A stretch of DNA of 52,750 nucleotides from Stutzerimonas stutzeri (GCF_024448695.1 NZ_JAMOHY010000022.1:1-52750); one strand, 5' to 3'. Shown: positions 1 through 9,001, numbered from the stretch's first letter. Made by a program: numbers and translations. Notes: generated by a model not told the origin, from the sequence alone.

Positions 1-30
1 CGAGGCCCGTTTTTCTGTTACCGGTTTCCG

Positions 31-2451
31 TTAGTGCAGCGGACCGATGGTGGAGCAAGTCTTCTTCGTAGCAGCGTGCTTCTGCAGCATCGCCAGCTGT
101 GGACGGTGCTTGCCGCTCTCCACGTCCAGCGACATGCTGTCTTCACCCCAGCGAGGACCCGCCGCCCAGTAGCTGCTTGGGATGCAGTTTTCGGCCAGGT
201 ACGCCAGCATGTTGTCGGTGGCGACTACACCCGAGGGGGCAAAGTCCGGGATGCCGTGCTCGCCGAGGTAGCCACGCAGCTTGTGCTTCTTCAGCCACTC
301 GACCCAAGGCTTGACCAGATCCACACCACGCATCGGTGCGAAGGTTTCGTTGCGGTTGCGGTACGAGCCCGAGTAGTCGTGATCCCAATACTGGTGCGCT
401 TCGAAGACCAGGTTGTTCTTCGGATCGCGCATCCAGGGATCACTGATCAGCTGGGTGTTGACGCTTTCCCAGAACAGTGCGCTGGAGTAGCGGTCACCGG
501 CGACCATGATCCAGGTGTCCGGATCGACCTTGCGGATCGCCTTGCTCGCTTCCAGGGCAGTCTGCGGCCAGAGGTTGTTGCCCGTGTTGTACGGCTCGTT
601 CATCAGGCCATAGCCCCACAGCGCCGGGTGGTTTGAGACCTCGACGGCGATCTTGCGCCAGGTTTCAGTGAACGCGGAACGCGGCACCTCGGGGGAGTTG
701 ATCACCTTGTTGTAGTAGCGGTAGTAGTTGTGCATGTCGAGGATGACCTTCATGCCGTACTTGTGCGCCAGGTCCAGCGAGGTCTTGATGCGCGACAACT
801 CGGCGGCGTTCAGCGGAGTGCCGAGCTGGGGCTGGATGCGCTCCCAGAGGAAGCCCAGACGGATCTGCTTGAAGCCCAGTTCGCTGTGACGCTTGTAGTA
901 GGACTCGTCGGCGTAGGTGTAGCCCTGGTTGTAAGTGCCCGGAATCCTGCCCGGATCGAACACACCGGAAGCGAAGTTCACACCCACCAGGGGGATACCG
1001 CTACCACTGCCGGGCTTGGACGGCGACGGGTTCGGCGCGGGGTCTGGAGTCGGGTTGCTCGGCGCAGTGCCGTTGCCGCTCGACAAGGCGGTGATCTTGG
1101 CCGGATAACCGACACTGCTGGCCGACAATTTGCCGCCATCCAGCATCACCGAGAGTTGCTGCCCCACGTCATACAGGGCGACAACCTTGCGCACCTGGCC
1201 ATCGGCCAGGCGTACCGAGGAGCCCACCGTGAAAGCGGCTTTGTTGGTTGCGCTGTTGGGAATGGAGAAGCCCGCCGACTTGCGGTAGATGCCCCGTTCC
1301 CAGTCTTCGTTGGTGAAGTCGTTCATGCTGGCGCTGTAGCTGGTTTCCACCGGCTCGCTCGGCTTGAGGTCCGGCTGCGGCTGCGGCGCTGGCGTCGGCG
1401 CGCTGCCGGTGGCAGAGGCCACACTGATCTTCTTGGGATGGCCGACGCTGGCAGCAGACAACTTGGCGCCGTCCAGCATTACGGAAAGGTGCTGGCCCAC
1501 GTCATACAGCGCAACGATCTTGCGCACCTGGCCGTCCGCCAGTTTCACCGAGGTGTTCACCTTGAACGCGGCCTTGTTGGCAGCGTTGGCCGGGATGGAG
1601 AAGCCTGCCGACTTGCGGTAGATGCCCCGCTCCCAGTCTTCGTTGGTGAAGTCGTTCATGCTGGCGCTGAAGCTGCTTTCCACTGGCGGGGGAGTTGGTT
1701 CACTTGGCGCAGTGGTACCCGGTGCGGTGGTGCCCGGCGCGGTGTTGGAAACAGTGACCGTACTGATGGTGCGCGGGGCGCCGACCTTGTTGCCGTCGAG
1801 CAGACCGCCCTCGAAGTAAACACTGAGGTTGCTGCCCACGACGAAGACCTTGCTGATCTTGCGCACTTGGCCATCAGCAAATTTGACCTGCACGCCCGGC
1901 TTGAAGGCCTCACGGGCGGCGGCTGAAGACGGAACGGAAATGCCCGCCTCGCGGCGCCAGACGCCATTCAGCCAATCATTGCTGGTGAACCGGTTGATCT
2001 GGCTGGTGAAGCCCTCAACCTGTGCCGGCTCCGACGTGCCCGGCGCGGTATTGGAAACGGCTACCGTGCTGATGGTGCGCGGAGCGCCGACCTTGCTGCC
2101 GTCGAGCAAGGGGCCATCGACATAAACACTGATGTTGCTGCCGACGACGAAAACCTTGGTGATCTTGCGCACCTGGCCATCTGCAAATCTGACCTGCACG
2201 CCCGGCTTGAAGGCATCACGGGCAGCTGCCGAAAACGGCACGGAAATGCCTGCCTCGCGGCGCCAGACGCCATTCAGCCAGTCATTGCTGGTGAACCGGT
2301 TGATGTTTGAAGTGAAGGCAGCCGTGGAAGAGGCGCTTATGTTGATGCTGGCAGCCGCTTCGCCGCCGATGGTCAGTGAACCCAGTACCGCAGCCATGGC
2401 AATGGAGCGTACAAGTGCCTTGGGCGCACTTGAGAATACAGTGATAGACAT
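31..2451 (-). CDS. Secreted GH5-family glycoside hydrolase with four N-terminal repeats
   Basis: 806 residues. A signal peptide covers about residues 1-34 (basic start, hydrophobic stretch, EAAA before the likely cut). Four repeats of about 87 residues start near 46, 148, 261 and 372. Each has the pattern FTxxDWxxGxxR, then AGxSxP, then ADGQVRK. Repeats 1 and 2 are nearly identical, as are 3 and 4, giving an AABB order. Pro/Thr/Ser-rich linkers separate them. The catalytic domain is about residues 486-806. It carries the GH5 acid/base Glu619 in MNEP and the nucleophile Glu731 in GEHGIP. The start is supported by CGGAGA 6 nt upstream. The enzyme probably cuts or trims a beta-linked polysaccharide outside the cytoplasm, plausibly the polymer made by the neighbouring exopolysaccharide genes. 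The substrate cannot be read from sequence, and I do not recognise the repeat as a named carbohydrate-binding module. Confidence 0.9.
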   Translation of the reverse strand: MSITVFSSAPKALVRSIAMAAVLGSLTIGGEAAASINISASSTAAFTSNINRFTSNDWLNGVWRREAGISVPFSAAARDAFKPGVQVRFADGQVRKITKVFVVGSNISVYVDGPLLDGSKVGAPRTISTVAVSNTAPGTSEPAQVEGFTSQINRFTSNDWLNGVWRREAGISVPSSAAAREAFKPGVQVKFADGQVRKISKVFVVGSNLSVYFEGGLLDGNKVGAPRTISTVTVSNTAPGTTAPGTTAPSEPTPPPVESSFSASMNDFTNEDWERGIYRKSAGFSIPANAANKAAFKVNTSVKLADGQVRKIVALYDVGQHLSVMLDGAKLSAASVGHPKKISVASATGSAPTPAPQPQPDLKPSEPVETSYSASMNDFTNEDWERGIYRKSAGFSIPNSATNKAAFTVGSSVRLADGQVRKVVALYDVGQQLSVMLDGGKLSASSVGYPAKITALSSGNGTAPSNPTPDPAPNPSPSKPGSGSGIPLVGVNFASGVFDPGRIPGTYNQGYTYADESYYKRHSELGFKQIRLGFLWERIQPQLGTPLNAAELSRIKTSLDLAHKYGMKVILDMHNYYRYYNKVINSPEVPRSAFTETWRKIAVEVSNHPALWGYGLMNEPYNTGNNLWPQTALEASKAIRKVDPDTWIMVAGDRYSSALFWESVNTQLISDPWMRDPKNNLVFEAHQYWDHDYSGSYRNRNETFAPMRGVDLVKPWVEWLKKHKLRGYLGEHGIPDFAPSGVVATDNMLAYLAENCIPSSYWAAGPRWGEDSMSLDVESGKHRPQLAMLQKHAATKKTCSTIGPLH

Positions 2452-3178
2452 TCAGTCTCTCCGGAACTTAATACTTCTAAAGGTCGGAGCCTTTAAAAAA
2501 GTAGCGGGAGTTAATAAAGCCGTACGGGCGCCTGATGGGGTTTTAATCTCATTACGCGCACCGAACGAACCGCGTGCAAGGGCCGGATTAACCTGGCAGG
2601 AAAGCCGGCAAGCCGTTGCGTGGGCGCCTTTATAATAGGTTTAGAAAACTTATGGAAACCGACACGACGGCCAGACATCGCCAAATAACCGTCATATTGA
2701 GTTTATTGCCACTATTGAGCTACTAGCGCATAGCTAAATGCCACACTCTTCGAAATAGCAGTTGACCGCTTGAAATCGTTCTTCCGCCTGCGAAACCGGC
2801 GTCATTTTTTTGAATTGTGATAATTGAAAAGCAAATCTTGCAGCCCGTTTTACCCGACGAGCGGAAATTACAAAACGGCAGATTCAAGGTCGGTTTATAC
2901 GAGTATCGAGCAACTGGCGTTTCGCTTGTTCGAAAGAAACCAACGGCAGTCATCCGGATGATTCACATGACAATGCATCGATTCAAGACAAGGGATCACG
3001 TTCAGTGGAGTTTCGAAGCAAGCCCGGTCACCGGCCATATCAGCAAAGTGCAGACGCAGAACACCGAATACAAAGGGCATAGCAGGCAAGCCAACCCGAC
3101 TGCGCTGCAGTACGAAAGCCGCAGCGACAAGACCGAGCCTGTGACGATGCACAAGAAAAGCGTCCCGAGCAGGACCCA
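2452..3178. other. AT-richer intergenic region without a convincing gene
   Basis: About 730 bases between the large GH5 gene and the DUF488 gene. It is clearly richer in A and T than its surroundings and must hold the promoter of the minus-strand GH5 gene. A GTG-started 121-codon frame runs through 2817-3182 and overlaps the start of the next gene, but I do not recognise its product. I see no RNA gene here. Confidence 0.5.
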
Positions 3179-3751
3179 ATGAGTCCAATGGAGCCGCAGC
3201 GGATCTGGACAGTCGGGCACTCCACGCGTTCCGGCCCCTCATTCGTCGCGCTGCTAAAGCACTACGGTATCGAAATGATTGCCGATGTCCGGCGCCATCC
3301 CGGATCGCGGCGACTGCCGCAGTTCATGTCGGAGACTCTGCAGGCCGCCCTCGAAGAACAGGGCATCGGCTATCGATGGCTCGGGGAGCTGGGTGGTCGC
3401 AGGCGTGCATCAACTGATTCACCCGCCAGTGCCTGGCGCAACCCGTCATTTCGAGGCTACGCCGAACACTTGAAAAGCGCGGAATTCGCTGCGGGATTGC
3501 AGCATCTGCTGAGTCTGGCTGCAGAGCGCCCCACGGCCATGATGTGTGCCGAAGTGCTGTGGTGGCGATGTCACCGAGCGCTTATTTCAGATGTGATGAA
3601 ACTGGACGGCATCGAGGTCCTGCATATACAGGATGAGCAGCGGCTGACCGTGCACCCATACACCACGCCGGCCAGGCTGGAGAAAGGTGAGTTGAGCTAT
3701 GTCGAGGGTGCCGGCAAGCCACTGAAGTCTGTTACCGACACGGCACCCTGA
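3179..3751 (+). CDS. DUF488 family protein
   Basis: 190 residues of the DUF488 family. Visible family features are the N-terminal WTVGHSTR, DVRRHPGSRR near residues 37-46, a GYRWLGELGG segment, and the MCAEVLWWRCHR block near 120-131. The family's function is not established, although conserved Cys, His and Arg residues suggest an enzymatic or nucleic-acid role. AGGA lies 4-5 nt before the ATG, and a second ATG three codons later is an alternative start. It ends 23 bp before the stop of the convergent glycosyltransferase gene and is probably not part of polysaccharide synthesis. Confidence 0.85.
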   Translation: MSPMEPQRIWTVGHSTRSGPSFVALLKHYGIEMIADVRRHPGSRRLPQFMSETLQAALEEQGIGYRWLGELGGRRRASTDSPASAWRNPSFRGYAEHLKSAEFAAGLQHLLSLAAERPTAMMCAEVLWWRCHRALISDVMKLDGIEVLHIQDEQRLTVHPYTTPARLEKGELSYVEGAGKPLKSVTDTAP

Positions 3752-3774
3752 ACCGGCTTCGCCTTGCTCTGGCC

Positions 3775-4569
3775 TCAAGGCTCGCGCTTGAGCGCACTCC
3801 AGCCCCCGGCACGACTCGGACGGGAAATGACATTGCGCGAAAGATAGTAGAAGAAGAGCGGAATCCCCAGCGCATAACGCTTGAACAGGCGTTTTGGCTC
3901 AATCAGCATGCGAAACGCCCATTCCAGGCCGAACCGGCGAAAGAACAGCGGCGCACGTGGAAAACGCTCTGCACTGAAATCCAGAATCGCGCCACCGCAG
4001 ATCAGCAGTGCCGGCGTCTTCATTGCACTCTGCAGGTAGAGCGCAACCTGCTCCTGCTTCGGCATGCCCATGGCCAGCACAATGATCGGATAACGCCCCG
4101 GAACATGATGCGCCCGATAGAACTCCAGATACTCCTCGCTGCGCTTGAAGCCGTCGATGGCATGGAAAGGACGGTCTCCGAACAGGTTGCGCGCCCCATC
4201 GCTCAACCAGGGTTCACAGGTGCCCATGGCAAAGAGCTCATGGGTGCCCTGTGAACCGGCCACCAGCTCATCAATCAGCCTGGGAATGAAATCCGACCCG
4301 TTCAGGTTGGCTTTCGGCGCCCGCCCATTGAACCAGCAGGCCATTTTGATCCCGATACCGTCACGCAGCAGATAGTTGACCTGCAGGAAGCTTGCCCTAA
4401 CCGAGGCATGGCGTTGCGCGATGTTGTAACCGTGCTGGTTGAGAAATCCAAGAATGGTCGGCGACTCACGCGTCCGAAGTTCGGAAATGAACGGACCGGT
4501 GTCGGCCTCATCCAGAAGCTTCAGCTTCCCGATCAAAGGATCCATCCTTCTGGTGCGGGGACTTTTCAT
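3775..4569 (-). CDS. WecG/TagA/CpsF-family glycosyltransferase (GT26)
   Basis: 264 residues. Family marks in order are LRDGIGIK near residues 68-75, LNGSDF near 89-94, the GMPKQE motif near 167-172, and ERFPRAP followed by LEWAFRMLIEPKRLFKRY near the C-terminus. Known members transfer a sugar such as N-acetylmannosaminuronate from a nucleotide donor to an undecaprenyl-linked acceptor at the membrane, acting second in repeat-unit assembly. The gene is divergent from the GH5 gene that starts at 4746, with 176 bp between them. Together with the other transferases it probably builds the repeat unit of the local polysaccharide. The sugar specificity is unknown. Confidence 0.9.
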   Translation of the reverse strand: MKSPRTRRMDPLIGKLKLLDEADTGPFISELRTRESPTILGFLNQHGYNIAQRHASVRASFLQVNYLLRDGIGIKMACWFNGRAPKANLNGSDFIPRLIDELVAGSQGTHELFAMGTCEPWLSDGARNLFGDRPFHAIDGFKRSEEYLEFYRAHHVPGRYPIIVLAMGMPKQEQVALYLQSAMKTPALLICGGAILDFSAERFPRAPLFFRRFGLEWAFRMLIEPKRLFKRYALGIPLFFYYLSRNVISRPSRAGGWSALKREP

Positions 4570-4745
4570 AAATATCTTCTCTGTCAGTCATTCAATGCAG
4601 GGGCGATGAAATTGCAGGTCGTTCGATTCGGTCTTCGCAGCCCAGGGTCGATTCGCAGAAAAAAATGAACAATGCGTGCGGGTGCCGGACAAAAGGAAGC
4701 GGTCGCTTCTGCGATCTTTTCCAATGGTAAAAAGAGGAAGTAAAG

Positions 4746-5789
4746 ATGATAGGGACACGCAGCAAATCGCACCGAAAGAAAGGAATACTTCTCGGACTCG
4801 CACTTGTGCTCAGTAGTGCCGCACATGCGGCAGAAAATATCGATCTGATCGGCATGAATATCGGGGGCGCCGCATTTTCCAGCGGCTCCATCCCGGGAAA
4901 ATACAATACAAATTATTTCTTTCCTGCACCGGACTATCTGCTCACCTGGAAAGAACGGGGCATCCGCACCATTCGCTTCCCTATCTTGTGGGAGCGCCTG
5001 CAGGCCGAACTCAACGGTGAATTGCAGGAAGAATATGCACAGCGAATCGACGCCTTCTTGCAACAGGCAGCCGAGCATGACATGCGCGTCATCCTCGATA
5101 TCCACAATTACGCGCGCTATCACAAACAGATAATAGGCACCGATGCAGTTCCCATAGCAGCTTATGCAGACTTGCTGGAGCGTATTGCCAAACGCTGGAA
5201 GGATCATGACGGGCTGTGGGCCTACGACATCATGAACGAGCCACATGGGGCTGATAAATACTGGCCGGCTGCGGCTCAGGCCGGAATCGATGCAATTCGC
5301 AAACATGATCGCGAGCGCCCGCTGCTTATCGAAGGCAACTTCTGGTCCAGCAGCTATCTGTGGCCTAAATACAACGACCCCCTGCTGGAGTTGAAGGATC
5401 CTGCCGACAAGTTGATATTTTCCGCCCATCTTTACCTCGATAAACACGGCAACGGACAGTACCGAGAGCCGCTGGAAGATGACTTCGACACCATGCTCGG
5501 TGTCAAACGGGTCAAGCCCTTTATCGACTGGCTTATCAAACATGGCAAACAAGGCCATATCGGCGAATTTGGTATTCCAGCCGATGAGCCACGTCTGCTG
5601 GAAGCCATGGACAATCTGCTGGCTTATTTGCAGAAGCACTGCATTCCCATGACCTACTGGGCAGCCGGCCCATCCTGGGGCAATTACAAGTTGTCGGTCG
5701 AGCCGACCCGCGACGGCCAGGACCGTCCGCAGTGGGAAATTCTCAATAAGTACGTCAATCAGGGTGGCTGCAGCAGTATCGGTCCTTGA
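4746..5789 (+). CDS. Secreted GH5-family glycoside hydrolase (single domain)
   Basis: 347 residues with a signal peptide ending about residue 28 (AAHA-AE). The GH5 barrel has the DIHNY segment near 118-122, acid/base Glu165 in IMNEP and nucleophile Glu274 in GEFGIP. It is a paralogue of the catalytic domain of the large GH5 protein at the start of the window. Shared marks include IPG-Y-N near the N-terminus, YWAAGP-WG, and a closing Cys-Ser-x-Ile-Gly-Pro. It lacks the four repeats. GAGG lies about 8 nt before the ATG. This is the only plus-strand gene inside the otherwise minus-strand polysaccharide block. It probably acts in the periplasm or outside the cell on the local polymer, as glycosidases in other EPS loci do. 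Confidence 0.9.
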   Translation: MIGTRSKSHRKKGILLGLALVLSSAAHAAENIDLIGMNIGGAAFSSGSIPGKYNTNYFFPAPDYLLTWKERGIRTIRFPILWERLQAELNGELQEEYAQRIDAFLQQAAEHDMRVILDIHNYARYHKQIIGTDAVPIAAYADLLERIAKRWKDHDGLWAYDIMNEPHGADKYWPAAAQAGIDAIRKHDRERPLLIEGNFWSSSYLWPKYNDPLLELKDPADKLIFSAHLYLDKHGNGQYREPLEDDFDTMLGVKRVKPFIDWLIKHGKQGHIGEFGIPADEPRLLEAMDNLLAYLQKHCIPMTYWAAGPSWGNYKLSVEPTRDGQDRPQWEILNKYVNQGGCSSIGP

Positions 5790-5801
5790 AAATAATGCCG
5801 G

Positions 5802-5834
5802 CATATCGGCCCGATTCTTCCACGGGCCGGTATG
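5802..5834. other. Hairpin between convergent genes
   Basis: A 12-bp stem, CATATCGGCCCG at 5802-5813 pairing with 5823-5834, with one T-G wobble and a 9-base loop. It lies between the stops of the convergent GH5 and phosphoribosyltransferase genes. There is no T-run on either side, so it may only protect 3' ends or act as a weak terminator. Confidence 0.45.
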
Positions 5835-5837
5835 CGA

Positions 5838-6815
5838 TCAGGCTCTGGGGTGCGGCATCGGTATCCACTTCGCCATTTTCGATCTCATCTTGCCGATCAG
5901 CTTCGTCAACAGGCTGTGGCTTTTGCGCAATGTGTTCGCCTTGAGATTGTGCATCTGGCCTGGCACGTACATTTCATTGGTTTCAATGCAATACACCGGT
6001 TTGCCGCTGAGCTTCATGATTTCAATGGCCTGCCGATCCTCGCTCTCGACGAAGAGTCGCGTCTGCGGGTGCCGGGCATACACCTCAGCCTTGAATTTAT
6101 GATGAATATTCAACCGGCGACGCTCCTCTGCCGAAGGCAGATCCAGCATGTGCAGGGTTCCGTACTGCACGCCATGGCGCTGCAACCACGCCTCGGTTTC
6201 CGGGCGATATTTCTCCAGCCGGCTGGTTACCAGATGCGCAACCTTGATCGACGGGATGAACAGCGGGCGTGTGCTACTGAGGAAATCACGGTAGTTCGGC
6301 CCGTCATCGTTCTGCTCGACCGTGGGATCGACACAGAGCACACCATCAATATCCAGACAGGCGTGCCCCATCAGAGAGTGGTGCATGATGTTCCACTCGA
6401 ACACACGTGGCTGCTCGACGAGCTCCAGGTACATGTCTACAAGGTGGCGATTGTGCTTTTCAGCAAACGCTGCCAGGGTCACCACCTCGCCCTGATAGGC
6501 GGCTCTCACCTGCTCAACGGCGGCGTGCATCGACTTGGCGGTGGCGATGCTGTCGTCCACCAGCAGCACTTTGCGGGCATCCCTCGGCTTGACCAGGCCG
6601 GCGTGCTTGTAGGTGCGCGTAATGCCTTTCTTCAGGTCGTCGTTGCGCAGGAACGAATAAAGATCGGTCAGTGGCAGGTTCTGTTTCAATGCGACGATAC
6701 TGGCAACCAGCATTCCACTTCGGGGAATGCCAACCACCAGGTCCACATCATGGGGAATCTTGCCGGCACACGCGTTGCTCAGCTGAGAAAGATGGCTAAG
6801 GCTTCGGTAGTTCAT
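5838..6815 (-). CDS. Phosphoribosyltransferase-HAD hydrolase fusion in polysaccharide locus
   Basis: 325 residues from the ATG at 6815, chosen because AAGGAG sits 6 nt upstream. A longer open frame to 6923 would run into the preceding gene. The N-terminal half is a type I PRTase: GIPRSG (29-34) looks like the pyrophosphate loop and VLLVDDSIATAKS (83-95) is the PRPP-binding motif. The C-terminal half is a HAD-like domain: DIDGVL (155-160, Asp155/Asp157), TSR (197-199), Lys241, and a FVESEDRQ block near 255-262. It lies 28 bp behind the GT2 gene and is probably co-transcribed. A PRTase fused to a phosphatase suggests handling of a phosphoribosyl intermediate, perhaps for an unusual sugar donor or polymer modification. 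The real reaction is unknown to me. Confidence 0.8.
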   Translation of the reverse strand: MNYRSLSHLSQLSNACAGKIPHDVDLVVGIPRSGMLVASIVALKQNLPLTDLYSFLRNDDLKKGITRTYKHAGLVKPRDARKVLLVDDSIATAKSMHAAVEQVRAAYQGEVVTLAAFAEKHNRHLVDMYLELVEQPRVFEWNIMHHSLMGHACLDIDGVLCVDPTVEQNDDGPNYRDFLSSTRPLFIPSIKVAHLVTSRLEKYRPETEAWLQRHGVQYGTLHMLDLPSAEERRRLNIHHKFKAEVYARHPQTRLFVESEDRQAIEIMKLSGKPVYCIETNEMYVPGQMHNLKANTLRKSHSLLTKLIGKMRSKMAKWIPMPHPRA

Positions 6816-6843
6816 CGACACTCCTTGTAATATCCAACGTCCA

Positions 6844-7608
6844 TCAACGTCCCAATGCCGAGCGCAATTGTTTGGTATGCGTATGCAGATAGTGCAGTAC
6901 ATACAGCGCAAAGGCATTGGCACTGGAGTAATTCAGAAAGCGTTTACGGATATCCATGTCTTCTCGGATCGCCTCGAAACGCCGTTTATGCGACACGCCC
7001 GTCGTATCGAAGATGCACAAGGGAAACGGCAGTTGCATGACATCACGCTGCAAGTCGAGCCCCTGCAAGAATTCAAGTAGCAGGCAATAATCGGCAGACA
7101 GCTTGTAGTCGAGCCTGAACTTGAACTGGCGCAGCCGTTCGTTCTCGAAATACATCGTCTGATGACTGGCGGGCAAACCCAGCGGCGCACGTTCAATCGG
7201 GTGCGCAGGGGTAAGCTTCAGATTGCCACTGGCATCTTTCCGATAAAAATCGCCATAGATAAACCTTGGTGCAATAGTAGCCTGCGCCAACTCGGCATCT
7301 ATCCTGGCCAATACATCGGAACTGGCCAGCGCATCACCGCTATTCAGAAACAGGGTGTATCCGTCGGTTTCAACGGCACGCCGCCTGCCTTTGTCCATGG
7401 CATCATAAATACCACGGTCTGACTCTATGGTTATTTCCGCCTGAGCATCATCCAGTTCACGCAACCATTCAACGCTGCCATCGGTGGAATTGCCATCAAT
7501 GACAATCCAGCGAAAGTTCCTGAATGCCTGATCTACCAGGCTTCGATAAGTCGCCTTGAGACCATCCAGATTATTCCAGTTAATTGTGACGATACTGAAA
7601 CTGACCAT
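6844..7608 (-). CDS. Glycosyltransferase family 2 (WcaE-like)
   Basis: 254 residues of a GT-A fold transferase. FSIVTINWNN at the N-terminus, VIDGNSTDGS near 36-45, the ESDRGIYDAMDKG motif near 62-74 and the FLNSGD metal-binding segment near 87-92 are typical of the WcaA/WcaE-type GT2 enzymes found in colanic acid and related loci. It overlaps the end of the upstream polymerase gene by 29 bp, which points to translational coupling. It should add one sugar of the repeat unit on the cytoplasmic face. Donor and linkage are unknown. Confidence 0.9.
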   Translation of the reverse strand: MVSFSIVTINWNNLDGLKATYRSLVDQAFRNFRWIVIDGNSTDGSVEWLRELDDAQAEITIESDRGIYDAMDKGRRRAVETDGYTLFLNSGDALASSDVLARIDAELAQATIAPRFIYGDFYRKDASGNLKLTPAHPIERAPLGLPASHQTMYFENERLRQFKFRLDYKLSADYCLLLEFLQGLDLQRDVMQLPFPLCIFDTTGVSHKRRFEAIREDMDIRKRFLNYSSANAFALYVLHYLHTHTKQLRSALGR

Positions 7609-8854
7609 AATTCATCTGCCCCGGATTTTCTGTATAGGAAGAATGTGCTACCTGCATCTTCGCGTAATAAAGGAAGAACGCCGCCGCCATGCCATATAGA
7701 TCGCCGGAAAAGGTTAATGCGTTGGACAGTACGAAGTTCATCATGCCGAATACGAATGACAGTTGCAGGGCGGCCAGCAGGCTGCCCTTGTTCTTGCACT
7801 GACGCATGATCCAGATAAAGCCGCCATAGAAGATCAGAACGACGAGCGGCGTCAGGAAGCCATAACGGTGATACACGCCGAAAATGCCCACGTCTGAAAG
7901 GTAGAAGTGTGGGTTGTAGACCCGCGAGAAGCCGCCATTCCATTGCAGGGACAGTGCGCCCATACCGAAAAAGTTATTGGCGCTGATAGCATCGATGATG
8001 GTTGCAATGGTCCGGTCTCTGACCCCTGGCCCTGCCGCGGCCTCGAACAGCAGCGCGTGAAAACGCTCGTATTGCTGGATATAGAACTCGGGCACCATGA
8101 ACCAGGAAACACCCAGGATGATGACGCCCAGCACGGACATCTTCATCAACGAGTCGATGCGCTTGCGGAAGATCCACAAGCCGGCGATGGCCCAGATCAG
8201 CATGGTTTGCCGGGTCTGCATGACCAGCCAGAGATAAGCCACGAGGTACAGCAGAATCAGCAGACCGCTCAAGGTGACCCTGTCTCGCATGTTGTACATG
8301 AGCATGAAGGCAGCCAGCGTCACGAAGCCCGAACCAATTCGATAACGATCGGGCCGCAGCAGGTCTTCGTATCGCGTCCAGTCATCCACCGTGAATGAAA
8401 CCACCGCGTTCTGCGGGATGATGCCCAGGTAATAACTGAAGCCGAATGTCGCGCAGAACAGTGCGATATAAAGAAAGTAGCGGCCAAGCTCTTCCTGGGT
8501 AGGCTGTGCCATGAGCAGCAGGAAAAGCACCGGAAAGAACACCAGATATTCCAGGAACCGGCGCTCTTCGAACAGGCCGTAAAGCATCGGCTGGCCGAAG
8601 TTCAGATTGGCCAGTACGGCAGACATGAGGGGCAGCATGGTGCCCATGAATATGATCCACAGGCTGGTCCTGGACTGATAGACCCATTTCCAGGCGACGA
8701 ACAGGCACACCGTGGAGGCCACTACCAGCAGCAGGAAGATCTCCCGGAAGTAGGGAATCCCGGCGCGCTTGTCATCCGTGAGGAAGAAGCATCCGGAGTT
8801 CAGCAACAACAGGATGATCAACAGATTCTTGTACGCCAGAACTTTCCTTAACAA
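7580..8854 (-). CDS. Wzy-like O-antigen/EPS polymerase (membrane protein)
   Basis: 424 residues with about ten hydrophobic segments and a large hydrophilic loop near residues 270-310 holding Arg/His residues, as in Wzy/O-antigen ligase-like proteins. The start codon is TTG, supported by GGAGAT 6 nt upstream. No ATG near the start has a comparable site. Wzy enzymes join lipid-linked repeat units at the periplasmic face of the inner membrane. Sequence conservation in this family is low, so the call rests on topology and position among wzx, wzc and export genes. A gap of about 190 bp with a hairpin separates it from the fucose synthase gene upstream. Confidence 0.8.
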   Translation of the reverse strand: MLRKVLAYKNLLIILLLLNSGCFFLTDDKRAGIPYFREIFLLLVVASTVCLFVAWKWVYQSRTSLWIIFMGTMLPLMSAVLANLNFGQPMLYGLFEERRFLEYLVFFPVLFLLLMAQPTQEELGRYFLYIALFCATFGFSYYLGIIPQNAVVSFTVDDWTRYEDLLRPDRYRIGSGFVTLAAFMLMYNMRDRVTLSGLLILLYLVAYLWLVMQTRQTMLIWAIAGLWIFRKRIDSLMKMSVLGVIILGVSWFMVPEFYIQQYERFHALLFEAAAGPGVRDRTIATIIDAISANNFFGMGALSLQWNGGFSRVYNPHFYLSDVGIFGVYHRYGFLTPLVVLIFYGGFIWIMRQCKNKGSLLAALQLSFVFGMMNFVLSNALTFSGDLYGMAAAFFLYYAKMQVAHSSYTENPGQMNYGQFQYRHN

Positions 8855-9001
8855 ACGCTATCTCCAATACCCAGATTGACATGGCGAACAAACAGATCGA
8901 GCCGTCATGGCAAAGCAACGGCAAATGACAAGTACCCCGCAGGAAACATGTGCTTTGGATGGACAACGTCAGTACCTAAAAGGTCCGCATTGTTTCCCTG
9001 G

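Noticed and set aside
730..1926. Long plus-strand open frame opposite the GH5 repeats
   Set aside because: It is the mirror of the four-repeat coding region. Its apparent internal repetition simply reflects the protein repeats on the other strand.
1000..2320. DNA repeats in the large GH5 gene considered as a CRISPR or mobile array
   Set aside because: Units are about 300 bp, in frame, and encode protein repeats, with no spacers and no cas or transposase gene.
2817..3182. GTG-started 121-codon open frame before the DUF488 gene
   Set aside because: No recognisable domain, no good ribosome site, low-complexity composition, and it overlaps the start of a well-supported gene.
4584..5804. Minus-strand open frame opposite the single-domain GH5 gene
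   Set aside because: The plus strand carries a complete GH5 protein with signal peptide and both catalytic Glu. The opposite frame shows no family.
6816..6923. 36-codon N-terminal extension of the PRTase-HAD gene
   Set aside because: It overlaps the GT2 gene and lacks a ribosome site, whereas AAGGAG precedes the inner ATG at 6815.
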